In this document: positions 15,708 to 24,929 of the stretch, piece by piece
Numbering within the stretch: the stretch's first letter is position 1
Layout: every line of letters starts with the position of its first letter
NCBI GenBank assembly: GCA_963769255.1
Contig: CAVYKV010000001.1
Span: 1,364,001 to 1,428,000, forward strand
DNA: 64,000 nt
Origin: JAKACA01 sp963769255
GTDB taxonomy: Bacteria > Actinomycetota > Acidimicrobiia > Acidimicrobiales > Bog-793
Direction: 5' to 3'
Program-made: the position numbers and the translations under genes
Notes under the pieces: model-generated
Told to the model about the DNA's origin: nothing
The model's input: only the letters and a program-made list of their open reading frames with translations
Database searches by the model: none

Positions 15708-16814
15708 ATGACCGCCCGCCCCCTCGTCGGCGACGTGCCGACTCCTGCCCTCCTGCTCGACCTGCCGACCTGCGAGGCGAACATCGCCGCCATGGCGCGC
15801 TGGGCCGCCGACAACGACGTCGGCGTGCGTCCGCACGCCAAGGTGCACAAGTGCGTGGAGATCGCCCGCCGCCAGTTGGGGGCGGGCGCCGTCGGCCTCA
15901 CGGTGGCGACCGTGTACGAGGCGGAGGCCATGCTGGCGGCCGATCCACCCGGGATCCTCGTCGCCAACGAGGTCGTCGGCGCCGACCACCTGCGCCGCCT
16001 CGCCGAGGTGGGCCGGCGGACCGCCGTGCTCGTCGCCGCCGACGACGCCGGCAACGCCCGCCAGCTGTCGGATGCCGCCCGGACGGCGGGCGTCGAGATC
16101 GGAGTCCTCGTCGACTTCGACGTCGGCATGGGTCGCTGCGGCGTCCGCTCTGTCGCCGAGGCCGTGGTCCTCGCCGACGCCATCGAGGCTCTCCCGCACG
16201 TGAGCGTGCGCGGCCTCATGGGCTACGAGGGGCACGTCGTGCTCGAACCGGACCCCGCCAGGCGTGGCGAGAGGGCGCGAGCGGCCATGGATTTCCTGGC
16301 CGAGGCCGTGGCCGCCCTGGCCGACGGGGGCCACGACGTCGGCATCGTGTCCGCCGCCGGCACCACGACCCACGACATGACCGGCCTGCACGAGGTGGTG
16401 ACGGAACTGCAAGCCGGCACCTACGCCGTCATGGACACCGGTTTCGCCGCCCTGGCGCCCCGTTTCGACCCGGTCCTGTCCGTGCTGGCCCGCGTCGTCA
16501 GCCGTCAGGGCCGCACCGCCGTCCTCGACTGCGGGACGAAGGCGATCTCCCTCGACGTGGCGGCTCCCAACGTCCCGGCCGACCTCGGGACGGTCCGTGA
16601 GGTCCACGAGGAGCACACGCTCGTCGACCTGGCCGGGGGCGCCACGCCGTCGCCCGGTGACATGGTTCGGATCGCCGTCGGCTACGCGGGGGGAACCGTC
16701 AACCTGCACGACGGCTATTACGTCGTCGACGGCGACGAGGTCGTCGACGCCTGGCGGATCCTCGCCCGCGGGGCCGGTCGCCTGCCCGCCGTGGGACCGG
16801 ACGGCGTGGCGTGA
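15708..16814 (+). CDS. D-threonine aldolase/DSD1-like PLP protein, lacking the usual metal site
   Basis: A 368-residue fold-type III PLP protein: alanine-racemase-like N-terminal barrel plus a D-serine-dehydratase-like C-terminal domain. The PLP lysine lies in VRPHAKVHK (about residues 43-51), and other barrel motifs are GLTVATVYEAEAM and VDFDVGMGRCG. In the related protein at 35239-36348 the C-terminal domain has the His-x-Cys metal ligands (PNHVC); the aligned place here reads VGYAG, so the zinc or manganese site appears lost. The family cleaves D-beta-hydroxy amino acids or dehydrates D-serine. This member may do another retro-aldol or elimination. It overlaps the apionolactonase-like gene by 4 bp. 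Confidence 0.8.
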   Translation: MTARPLVGDVPTPALLLDLPTCEANIAAMARWAADNDVGVRPHAKVHKCVEIARRQLGAGAVGLTVATVYEAEAMLAADPPGILVANEVVGADHLRRLAEVGRRTAVLVAADDAGNARQLSDAARTAGVEIGVLVDFDVGMGRCGVRSVAEAVVLADAIEALPHVSVRGLMGYEGHVVLEPDPARRGERARAAMDFLAEAVAALADGGHDVGIVSAAGTTTHDMTGLHEVVTELQAGTYAVMDTGFAALAPRFDPVLSVLARVVSRQGRTAVLDCGTKAISLDVAAPNVPADLGTVREVHEEHTLVDLAGGATPSPGDMVRIAVGYAGGTVNLHDGYYVVDGDEVVDAWRILARGAGRLPAVGPDGVA

Positions 16815-18760
16815 GGAGCGACCGCTACTGGTCGATCGCCCGGGGCCGGCCGGACGAGCCGTCGCCGCCCGTGCGGCTCTCGGCGGGCTCGGCCAGCCTC
16901 CTTCTCGACGGGGGGGACATCCGGTATTACTCGGTCGGCGGCGTCGAGCTGCTCCGACGCGTCTACGTGGCCGTCCGAAACGTCGTGTGGGAGACCTTGC
17001 CCTCCGTCGTGGACCGGGTGCAGGTCGACGAGGGAGAGGGCGGGGTGACGGCGCGCTACGTGGCGCACGTCGTCGACGACGAGATCTCCTTCGCCTGGAG
17101 CGGGACCGTCAAGCTCTCGGCGAGCGGTGAGCTGTCCTACTCGATGGCGGGCGAGGCCGGCTCGACCTTCGACTATGCCCGCATCGGCTTGAACGTCCTG
17201 CACCCCCCGTGGCTGGAGGGCCACGCCTACCGCCTCGGCACCGCCGCCGGCGTCGGCGAGGGCTCCTTCCCGCTCGGCATCGGGCCGCAGCCGTTCTCCG
17301 AGGGGGAGTACCACCCGCTGCTGCCCGCCTTCTCCTCCCTCGACGTCGACCTCGAGAACGGTGCCGTGGCGGAGTTCCGCTTCACGGGCGACGAGTTCGA
17401 GAACGAGGACCAGCGCAACTGGTCGGACGCCTCCTACAAGAGCTACAGCACACCGATGTCCCGCGGGCTCCTCCAGGCCGAACCGGGCAGCTCGATCACC
17501 CAGGCCGTGCACGTTCGCCTCCGCGACGGCGCCTCGCCGGCGAGGGCGTCGACGACGGCGGCGACCGGCGACGGCCCCATCGTGGTCACGTCCCGCCCGG
17601 ACGCCGGTGGCGGCACGGTGCCCCAGTTCGGCCTCGGTTGGGCACCCTCGAGCGGCGCTCTCAACGCTGCGGAGATCGACGTGCTGCGGTCTCTCGGGCT
17701 CTCCCACCTGCGCGTCGACGCCCGACTCGCCCGGGCGAGCTCGATCGCCGCTGTGGCGTCGGCCGATGCTGCCGCCGTCGCCTGCGGGTGTGGCCTCGAG
17801 CTGGCAGCTTTCGTCACCGAGACTGACACGAGCGAGCTCGATCGCCTGGCGGCCATCGTGTCGTCGCTGCAGGCGCCGCTCCGGCGCGTGCTCGCCTTCT
17901 CGGAACGGGAGCTCGTCAGCTCCGCCGGCACCGTGGCGGCCGTGCGGGGAGCCGTCGCCGGCGCCGCCCCCGTCTTCGGCGGCACGAACCTCTACTTCGC
18001 CGAGATCAACCGGGACCGTCCCGCCGCGGGCTCGGCCGACGGTTTCTCCTTCAGTGTCAATCCGCAGGTCCACATGAGCGACGACCGGTCCATGACCGAG
18101 ACGCCGGCGAGCCTGCTCGACATGCTCCGCTCGGCCAGGCTCTTCCTCGGCGACCGGCCCGTCGTCGTGAGCCCCGTCACCCTTCTTCCCCGCTTCAACC
18201 CCGACGTCCCGGGGGCGGGCACAGCCAGTGACGGCGACGCTCCGGTCGACGGACGGGAGGCCTCCGCCCTCTGCGCCGTCTTCGCGGCGCTCGCCGTCAA
18301 GCACCTCGCCGCCGGCGGCGCCGAGGCGGTCACGATGTTCGAGGCGGTGGGGGAGCGAGGCGTCCTCGCACGAGCGACCGCACCCGTGCACCTCGGCGGC
18401 CTCGACGCTCCACCCGGCGCCGCCTTCCCCGTCGCCGACCTCTTCTCCGTGCTCGGCCGCTGGTCCGGCCGAGGCGCCCTCGCCCTCGACTCGAGCGCCC
18501 CGCTCTCGGTGCAGGCGCTCGGGTGCGTGCTCGGCGGGCGTACCGAGATCCTGCTGGCGAACGCCACGGCCGAGGAGCAGGCCGTCGAGCTGCGGGTGGC
18601 CGGTGGGGAGTCGGCCACGGTGGCGACCCTCGACGCCGAGTCGATCGGCGCCGCCTGGGAGCGGGAGCCGCCGGCGAGCGCATGGTCGGACGCGGTGGGA
18701 CCGCCGCCGGACGGTGTCCTGGACCTGGCGCCGTACGGACTCGCCCTCGTGGCATGGTGA
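16811..18760 (+). CDS. D-apionolactonase-like protein (ApnL family)
   Basis: A 649-residue cytoplasmic protein without a signal peptide. The N-terminal part is beta-rich and holds the motif EDQRNWSDASYKSYSTPM at about residues 198-215, which I recognise as close to the EDQRNWTDAS segment of the D-apionate lactonase family. A middle region (about 270-500) fits a TIM barrel (FGLGWAPSSGALNAAEIDVL, SHLRVDARL, FGGTNLYFAEINRDRP). A beta C-terminal domain follows. Known members hydrolyse D-apionolactone to D-apionate in apiose breakdown, a pathway that also uses a DUF1537 kinase. It overlaps genes on both sides. The family call is from memory of motifs and needs confirmation. Confidence 0.6.
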   Translation: MRSDRYWSIARGRPDEPSPPVRLSAGSASLLLDGGDIRYYSVGGVELLRRVYVAVRNVVWETLPSVVDRVQVDEGEGGVTARYVAHVVDDEISFAWSGTVKLSASGELSYSMAGEAGSTFDYARIGLNVLHPPWLEGHAYRLGTAAGVGEGSFPLGIGPQPFSEGEYHPLLPAFSSLDVDLENGAVAEFRFTGDEFENEDQRNWSDASYKSYSTPMSRGLLQAEPGSSITQAVHVRLRDGASPARASTTAATGDGPIVVTSRPDAGGGTVPQFGLGWAPSSGALNAAEIDVLRSLGLSHLRVDARLARASSIAAVASADAAAVACGCGLELAAFVTETDTSELDRLAAIVSSLQAPLRRVLAFSERELVSSAGTVAAVRGAVAGAAPVFGGTNLYFAEINRDRPAAGSADGFSFSVNPQVHMSDDRSMTETPASLLDMLRSARLFLGDRPVVVSPVTLLPRFNPDVPGAGTASDGDAPVDGREASALCAVFAALAVKHLAAGGAEAVTMFEAVGERGVLARATAPVHLGGLDAPPGAAFPVADLFSVLGRWSGRGALALDSSAPLSVQALGCVLGGRTEILLANATAEEQAVELRVAGGESATVATLDAESIGAAWEREPPASAWSDAVGPPPDGVLDLAPYGLALVAW

Positions 18761-19473
18761 GGGGCCGGGGCGCCGTCGTCACCGGCGGGGCGAACGGGAT
18801 CGGGCGTGCCGTGGCACTGCGCCTGGCGGCCGCCGGCGCAGCGGTCGTCGTGGCCGATCTCGACGAGGCGTCGGCCGCCGGTGTGGCGGCCGAGATCATC
18901 GCCGCCGGCGGCCGTGCCGTGGCGGGCGGCTGCGACGTGCGGTCCGCCGAGGACGCCGAGCGTCTCTACGCCATGGCGGAGGAACGCTTCGGCCCGCTGC
19001 AGGTCGCCGTTCTCGCCGCCGGCGTCGTCGAGTCCGGCTCCCTCGCCAGCGGCGACGTCGAGCGCTGGCGGGCCGTCGTCGAGACGAACCTGCTCGGCAG
19101 GGCGCACTGCATCCGGGCCGCCTTCTCACGCATGGCCGCCGCCGGGGCAGGCCACATCGTCGTCATCGGGTCCACCTCCGGTCTCGAGACCTACGTGGGC
19201 GAGCCCCTCTACTGCGCCAGCAAGTGGGGCGTCACCGGGCTCGTGGACGTGCTGCGGAGGGAGGCCGCTCCGGCCGGCGTGCGGGTGACGCTCGTGGCCC
19301 CCGGTCTCGTCGACACGCGGCTCTCGCGCTCGAGCCCCCTCGGTCTCGCCGAGATCGAGGAGCTGGAGCCTCTACAGCCGGACGACATCGCCCGCGCCGT
19401 GCAGTTCGTCGTCGAGCAGCCCGAGCACGTCGTGATCAGCGAGCTCGTCGTGCGCCCACGCGGTGAGCAGTAG
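18754..19473 (+). CDS. SDR family oxidoreductase
   Basis: A 239-residue short-chain dehydrogenase. The cofactor motif TGGANGIGRA is at about residues 9-18, and VVADLDEA at the end of the second strand suggests NAD preference through its aspartate. The catalytic serine is in VVIGSTSG, with the YCASK motif near 155-159. The second-strand NAG motif is replaced by AAG. The ATG at 18754 overlaps the end of the lactonase-like gene, so the two are coupled: a dehydrogenase making a lactone and a lactonase opening it would be a natural pair. A sugar (apiose-like or other) 1-dehydrogenase role is inferred from that pairing only. Confidence 0.85.
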   Translation: MVRGRGAVVTGGANGIGRAVALRLAAAGAAVVVADLDEASAAGVAAEIIAAGGRAVAGGCDVRSAEDAERLYAMAEERFGPLQVAVLAAGVVESGSLASGDVERWRAVVETNLLGRAHCIRAAFSRMAAAGAGHIVVIGSTSGLETYVGEPLYCASKWGVTGLVDVLRREAAPAGVRVTLVAPGLVDTRLSRSSPLGLAEIEELEPLQPDDIARAVQFVVEQPEHVVISELVVRPRGEQ

Positions 19474-19544
19474 GGAACACCGGAGGAGGCTGCCAGAATG
19501 CAGGACCGCAGGCTGCGGGACGTCACGCACGGGAAAGAGGTGCC

Positions 19545-20516
19545 ATGAGCGAGCCACCGGGGACGCCGTCGGGCGACGAGCTGGTGTCGGCGCCCGACCC
19601 GGACGTGCTGTCCCTCCTCGCCGACTGGGAGGCGAGCGAGGACAACCGGCCCGTACAGGAGATGACCATCGCCGAGGTGCGCGCCCGCTACCGCGACGAC
19701 ATTGCCGTCACGAGCGGCCGTGGGGACGCCTTCGTCTCGGCGCGGGACCTCGCCGTCCCCGCCGGCCACGGCGACATCGGCGTCCGGCTCTACTCGCCGG
19801 GCGGCGGGCGTTCGCCGGGCGCCGTCGTGGTGTACCTGCACGGGGGTGGCTTCGTCTTCGGGGGCCTCGACACCCATGACGCCGTCTGCAGGGATCTCGT
19901 GGGGGCGGGCGGTTTCGCCCTCGTCGCCGTGGACTATCGGCTGTCACCCGAGCACCGTTACCCGGACCCGCTGGAGGATTGCGTGACGGCCTTCTCCTTC
20001 GTGCACGAGCACGTCGGAGAGCTCGCCGGCGGGACGCTGCCCGTGGCGATCGCCGGTGACAGTGCCGGCGGCAACCTGGCGGCGGCCACCTGCCTCGTGC
20101 TGCGGGACCGGCACGAGCCGCTCCCGACCTTCCAGCTGCTCGTCTACCCGTGCCTCGACCTCACGATGAGCTGCGACTCGGCCCGGTCCTTCGGCCCGGA
20201 GTACGGCCTCAGCTCGGCCGACCTCGACTGGTTCTACGACCAGTACCTCGAGAAGGCGCAGCGCTCCGAGCCCGCTGCGTCCCCGCTCCTGGCGGACCTC
20301 GCCGGCTTGCCGCCCGCCCACGTCGTCACCGTCGGTTACGACCCTCTCCGCGACGAGGGCCGCGCCTACGTCGGGGCGCTGCGCCGGGCAGGCGTGGAGG
20401 CGACGAACGGGCACTACAGCTCCCTCGTGCACGGGGCCTTCGAGTTCCAGGCGGTCGTTCCCGCCGGGCGCACGCTCTTGGAGGAGGCGGCGGGGGTGCT
20501 GGCGTCGAGGGCTTGA
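19545..20516 (+). CDS. Alpha/beta hydrolase (hormone-sensitive lipase family)
   Basis: A 323-residue esterase. The oxyanion-hole motif HGGGFVFGG is at about residues 97-105, and the nucleophile elbow GDSAGGN at about 170-176. The catalytic histidine is in SLVHGAFEF near 293, and the acid is expected in the GYDPLRDEG segment near 263. This is the bacterial HSL (family IV) pattern with no signal peptide. The ATG at 19545 follows AAAGAGGTG. It lies 71 bp after the SDR gene and may hydrolyse an ester or lactone, either for the same pathway or independently. It is convergent with the YbaK gene. Confidence 0.9.
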   Translation: MSEPPGTPSGDELVSAPDPDVLSLLADWEASEDNRPVQEMTIAEVRARYRDDIAVTSGRGDAFVSARDLAVPAGHGDIGVRLYSPGGGRSPGAVVVYLHGGGFVFGGLDTHDAVCRDLVGAGGFALVAVDYRLSPEHRYPDPLEDCVTAFSFVHEHVGELAGGTLPVAIAGDSAGGNLAAATCLVLRDRHEPLPTFQLLVYPCLDLTMSCDSARSFGPEYGLSSADLDWFYDQYLEKAQRSEPAASPLLADLAGLPPAHVVTVGYDPLRDEGRAYVGALRRAGVEATNGHYSSLVHGAFEFQAVVPAGRTLLEEAAGVLASRA

Positions 20517-20530
20517 GCGGCCGCCGATCG

Positions 20531-21079
20531 TCAGGCTGGCATGCCGAGACCGCCCACGACTCTGGCGCCGGGCAGCTCTCCGAGCATGGCGCCGGGCAGC
20601 AGGATCTTGGACCGGCGCACCCCGGAGCCGATGACGACGACGCCGGCTCCGATGACGCCACCGTCGACGAAGAGGGGCCAGCCGGGCGGAAGGCCGATCG
20701 GGGTGATCCCGCCGTACTCCATGGCAGTGAGCTCGACGGCGCGTTCGGTGGGGAGGAACGACGCCTTGCGCACGTCGAGGAGGCGCCGGACCATGCCGTT
20801 GACGTCGGCCCGCGTCGTCGCGAGCACCACGCAGGCTGCCAACTTCTCGACGCCTTCGCGCTTGCCGCCCACCACGACGCAGTTGGCGAGCGAGGTGGCG
20901 TCGAGCCCGAATTCCCGCTGCGTCGTGGCGGTGTCCGACAACGACGGGTCGATCTCGACGACGCCGACGGCGTCGAGGAGGCCGGCCTCCTCGAGTGCCC
21001 GACGCGTCGAAGCGGCCAAGAGGTCGGGCCGGGAGGATGCGGGGACGGCGACGAGTCGTCCGAGGCTGAAGAGCACCAT
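20531..21079 (-). CDS. YbaK/EbsC-family aminoacyl-tRNA deacylase domain protein
   Basis: A 182-residue protein of the YbaK/ProX editing-domain family. The central region has CVVVGGKREG and LAACVVLATTRADV, and KASFLPTERAVELTAMEYGGITPIG matches the region around the conserved lysine and the G-x-x-P loop that binds the 3' end of mischarged tRNA. Members hydrolyse mischarged Cys-tRNA(Pro) or Ala-tRNA(Pro). It stands alone, convergent with the esterase. Which tRNA is edited is not readable from the sequence. Confidence 0.8.
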   Translation of the reverse strand: MVLFSLGRLVAVPASSRPDLLAASTRRALEEAGLLDAVGVVEIDPSLSDTATTQREFGLDATSLANCVVVGGKREGVEKLAACVVLATTRADVNGMVRRLLDVRKASFLPTERAVELTAMEYGGITPIGLPPGWPLFVDGGVIGAGVVVIGSGVRRSKILLPGAMLGELPGARVVGGLGMPA

Positions 21080-21227
21080 GGTTGTCTATCGGCGGGCGGG
21101 AAGGACCGTGCCGACTGAGGGCCGGCCCGCTGCCGGCGCCGATGAGCTCACCCACTGGCTCGACAGCACGCCGAAGTCATTGGAACGACTGGAAGCCGTC
21201 TCCGACGGCGGTCCTGCGGCCGCCTGT

Positions 21228-21244
21228 GGCGGCAGGGCGCCGCC
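21228..21244 (-). terminator. Hairpin just after the ABC exporter operon
   Basis: GGCGGC (21228-21233) and GCCGCC (21239-21244) form a short G+C stem a few bases beyond the stop of the 21248-23074 gene. It lies in the 168-bp gap 21080-21247, where I see no other feature. It is weak as evidence because such stems are common at this G+C content. Confidence 0.25.
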
Positions 21245-21247
21245 GGC

Positions 21248-23074
21248 TCAGACGAGGCTCGCCCGCCACGCCTCGTAGAGGGAGGCATAGTGGCCCGTCC
21301 CCCTCGCCAGCAGGTCCTCCGGGGGACCGTCCTCCACGATGCGCCCGTGATCGAGGACGAGCACCCGGTCGGCGATCTCCACCGTGGAGAGCCGGTGGGC
21401 GATGATGACGGCCGTCCGTCCGGCGAGGACGGTCCGCAAGGCGGACTGCACGAGCCGCTCCATGGGCGCATCGAGTGACGAGCTCGCCTCGTCGAGGATG
21501 AGGACGGCGGGATCGGCCAAAAAGGCGCGGGCGAGAGCGACCAACTGGCGCTGCCCTGCCGAGAGCCGCGTGCCCTGCTTGCCGACGTCGCTGGCGTAGC
21601 CGTCCCCGAGCGCGGCGGCGAAGGAGTCGACCCCGACCGCCTTCGCCGCCGCCTCGATGGCCGCCTCGCTTGCGCCGGGCGACCCGAAGGCGATGTTCTC
21701 GGCGAGCGTGCCGGAGAAGAGGAAGCTCTCCTGCGTCACCATGGCGACGGCCTCGTGCAGGTCCGCGTCCGAGAGCGCCGGGAGGGCGATGCCGTCGATC
21801 GAGACCGCTCCGGCCACGGGGTCGTAGAAGCGGGCGAGCAGCCTCGCCACCGTGCTCTTGCCGGCACCGGTGGCGCCGAGGAGGGCCACGGTCTGGCCGG
21901 CCGGGATGTGGAGGTCGAAGCCGGAGAGGACGTCGACGCCGCCGCCGTAGGAGAAGCGCACGTCACGGAAGTCGACGGTGCCGTGGAAGGAGCCGTCCGG
22001 CGGGCGCTCGCCGTGCTCGGGCATGGGGACGCTGGGGGGCTCGTCGAGCACGCCGGCCAGCTTCTCGAACCCGGCGGCGGCGGCCTGGAAGGAGTCGTAG
22101 AACTGGCTCACCTCCGCCAGCGGTTCGAAGAAACGCCGCAGGTAGAGCACGAACGCCGCCAACACTCCCACTTCCATGGCGTGATCGATGACGCGGATGC
22201 CGCCGTAGAGGAGGACGGCGGCCGTCGTGAGGTTGCCGACGAGGACGATGCCGGGCCAGTAGACCCCGAGGAGCTGGAACGACCGTGTCATGGCTCCCCG
22301 GTACCGCTCCGAGAGGTGCCCGAAGATGTCGTCGTTGCGTTCCTGCCGGCGGAAGGCGTGCACGGCCCGCAGGCCGCGCAGCGACTCCGTGAACTGCACG
22401 ATGACGAGCGCCATGGCGTTGCGGGTGTTGCGGTAGGCGATCGTGGACTTCCGTTGGTACCAGCGGCTCAGGTACCAGAGCGGCACGAAGCCGGAGAGGC
22501 AGACGAGCCCGAGGGGCAGGTCGAGGACGAGGAGGAAGATCCCGACGCTCACGACCGAGAGGACGGCCGTGATGATCGTGTCGAGGCCGAGGGTGAGCAT
22601 GTCGTTGATCGCCTCGAGGTCCGACGTGAGGCGGGAGATCATGCGGCCGGTCGTGTAGCGCTCGTGGAAGGCGAGACTGAGGCGCTGGAAGTGGCCGAAG
22701 ACGCGTTCGCGCAGCTCGAAGAGGATCTCCTGGCCGATGTAGCCGGAGCCGGCGACGAAGATGCGGTAGGCGAAGGCCTGCACGAGGGCGCAGCCGGCCA
22801 CGAGGGCGGTGATGACTTCGATGCGGGCGTAGTCGTGATGACGGGCCGCCGGGATGCCCCAGTCGATGCCGACTCCGACGAGGTAGGGGATGGCGGTGGC
22901 GGCCAGGTTGGAGACGACGATGACGGCGACGAGGACGATGATGGCCCGGCGATGGGGACGCGCCAGCGAGCCGATGAGGCGTCGCGTGCGGCGCCTCAGC
23001 AGGCCCGTCCAGGCGGCCGGGACGTCCTCGACGTCTTCGGCGGCGATGCCGCGCCACTGCTCCACCGTCGTCAC
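21248..23074 (-). CDS. ABC exporter half-transporter (membrane plus ATPase domain)
   Basis: A 608-residue type IV ABC exporter subunit. Six hydrophobic helices span about residues 45-335, followed by the ATPase domain with Walker A GATGAGKST (about 395-403), Q-loop MVTQESFLFSGTL, signature LSAGQRQLVALARAF, Walker B AVLILDEASSSLD and switch IIAHRL. The GTG start at 23074 overlaps the stop of the preceding half-transporter gene, so the two probably form a heterodimer of the TM287/288 or BmrCD kind. The catalytic glutamate after Walker B is present here (DEAS). Substrate unknown; multidrug or lipid export is typical. Confidence 0.9.
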   Translation of the reverse strand: MTTVEQWRGIAAEDVEDVPAAWTGLLRRRTRRLIGSLARPHRRAIIVLVAVIVVSNLAATAIPYLVGVGIDWGIPAARHHDYARIEVITALVAGCALVQAFAYRIFVAGSGYIGQEILFELRERVFGHFQRLSLAFHERYTTGRMISRLTSDLEAINDMLTLGLDTIITAVLSVVSVGIFLLVLDLPLGLVCLSGFVPLWYLSRWYQRKSTIAYRNTRNAMALVIVQFTESLRGLRAVHAFRRQERNDDIFGHLSERYRGAMTRSFQLLGVYWPGIVLVGNLTTAAVLLYGGIRVIDHAMEVGVLAAFVLYLRRFFEPLAEVSQFYDSFQAAAAGFEKLAGVLDEPPSVPMPEHGERPPDGSFHGTVDFRDVRFSYGGGVDVLSGFDLHIPAGQTVALLGATGAGKSTVARLLARFYDPVAGAVSIDGIALPALSDADLHEAVAMVTQESFLFSGTLAENIAFGSPGASEAAIEAAAKAVGVDSFAAALGDGYASDVGKQGTRLSAGQRQLVALARAFLADPAVLILDEASSSLDAPMERLVQSALRTVLAGRTAVIIAHRLSTVEIADRVLVLDHGRIVEDGPPEDLLARGTGHYASLYEAWRASLV

Positions 23075-24839
23075 GAGGCGGCCCGTCCCCGGTCGGACGC
23101 CACCGAGAGCACGGAGGCGTAATCGCTGCGCTGCATCAGCTCGTGGTGGGTCCCCACGGCGACGAGGGCGCCGTCGCGCAAGAGGGCGACGCGGTCGGCG
23201 AGGGCGACGGTGGAGGGGCGGTGCACGACGAGGAGACCGGTGACGTCACGCAGGACGCGGGCGAGGCTCTCCTCCACGAGGGCCTCGGTGTGCACGTCGA
23301 GGGCGGAGAGGGGGTCGTCGAGAATGAGCACGGAGGGCCGGGCGAGGACGGCTCGGGCGAGCGCGAGCCGCTGTCGTTGGCCGCCGGAGAGCGACATGCC
23401 CTGCTCTCCGATGCGGGTGTCGAGACCCCACGGGAGGTCGTGCACGAAGGCGGCCTGGGCGAGATCGAGGGCCGCCTCGACCTCGTCGTCGGACGCCTCG
23501 GTACGGCCGAGGAGGAGGTTCTCCCGCACGCTCATGGAGAAGAGCACGGGGTCCTCGAAGACCATGGCGACGTGCTGGCGGAGGGAGGCGAGCGTGAGGT
23601 CGCGAACGTCCACGCCGTCGAGGGCCACGCGGCCCGCCGAGACGTCGTAGAGCCGGCTCGGCAACGCCGCCATCGTGCTCTTGCCCGAGCCCGTCAGACC
23701 GACGATGGCGACGGTCTCGCCCGGCTCGATCGTGAGGTGAACGTCGCGCAGCACCGGGTGGGGCGAGCCCGGGTAGGTGAAGGCGACGTGCTCGAAGGCG
23801 AGGCGCCCCCTCGCACGCTGCAGTGGGCGGGCACCCGGCCGGTCCGTCACGGTCAACTCGGCGTCGAAGACCTCGCACACGCGGTCGGCCGCCGTGGCGG
23901 CTTCCTGCGCCATCGAGAGGATCCAGCCGAGGTCGATGATGGGGTACTGCAGGAGCACGAGCAACGTGGTGAAGGCGACGATGGCGCCGAGGGACAAGGA
24001 GCCGTGGGCGACGGCGATACCGCCGACGAGCACGGCCGCCGCCATCGAGACGTTCGGGACGAGCGTCAGCCATCCCCAAAAGCGCGCTCGCAGCCTCACG
24101 AGCTCCAGGGCCGACCCGCGCAAGGTGCCGGCGGCGACGCCGAAGCGCTCCTGCATGAGGGGGCCACGGCCGAAGGCCTTCACGACGCGCATGCCGCTCG
24201 CCGCCTCCTCGATGAGGGTGGCAAGGTCGCCCTGCTGGTCCTGCACCCGGCGTGAGATGACGGAGTAGTTGAGACCGAAGCGCTTGCCGAGCCAGATCAC
24301 CGGCAGCGTGGTGACGACGGCGACGAGACCGAGGGGGGCATAGGTGGCGACGAGGATCGCCATGACGGCGAGGTACTGGAGGCCGTCGACGATGAAGAAG
24401 ATGGCCCCGAAGCCGAGGAAGCGCCGGATGGTGCTGAGGTCGGTCGTCGTGCGGGAGAGGAGCTGCCCCGTCTGCCAGCGGTCGTGGAACTCCACGGCGA
24501 GGCGCTGGAGCCGACCGTAGAGGTCGTCGCGAATCTCCCGTTCGATCTTCTGGATCGCCACCGACTGCATGCGGCGGCGCCCGACGATGAGCGCCGCCTC
24601 GAGGCAGCCGAGCCCGAGCGCGAGGAGGAACATCGGCACGAGCTCGCCGCGCTCGCCCGCGCGATCGGGCCGTCGACGACCGCCTCGAGCACGAGAGGGA
24701 TGAGCGTGCTGGCCGTGACGGCGAGCGTGGCGCACGTGAGCATGAGGATCATCTGCCGGGAGAACGGCCGCACGTAGCTGCGCAGCCGCCAGAGCGACGC
24801 GTACGAGGACGCGGCGCGTCCACCCCGTCGTCCAGTCAT
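23071..24839 (-). pseudogene. ABC exporter half-transporter, partner subunit, frameshifted
   Basis: The first gene of the heterodimeric exporter, about 589 residues once joined. The start MTGRRGGRAASSYASLW at 24839 leads into the first membrane helix; the frame then breaks at the CCC run 24655-24657 (plus strand), where one more C restores GPIARGERGELVPMFLL. The rest carries Walker A GLTGSGKST, Q-loop VFEDPVLFS, signature LSGGQRQRLALARAV and Walker B VLILDDPLSALD. The residue after Walker B is Asp rather than Glu, as in the degenerate site of asymmetric exporters, which fits a heterodimer with the partner at 21248. A sequencing error is the likely cause of the break. Confidence 0.85.
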
Positions 24840-24929
24840 GGTCTCACCGTAGCGAAGACCCCACCCTCTTCGGACGCTCGCGGCGGCGGGCACACCGAGC
24901 CGCCGCGGCACGTAATGTTCGGCCGTGTC

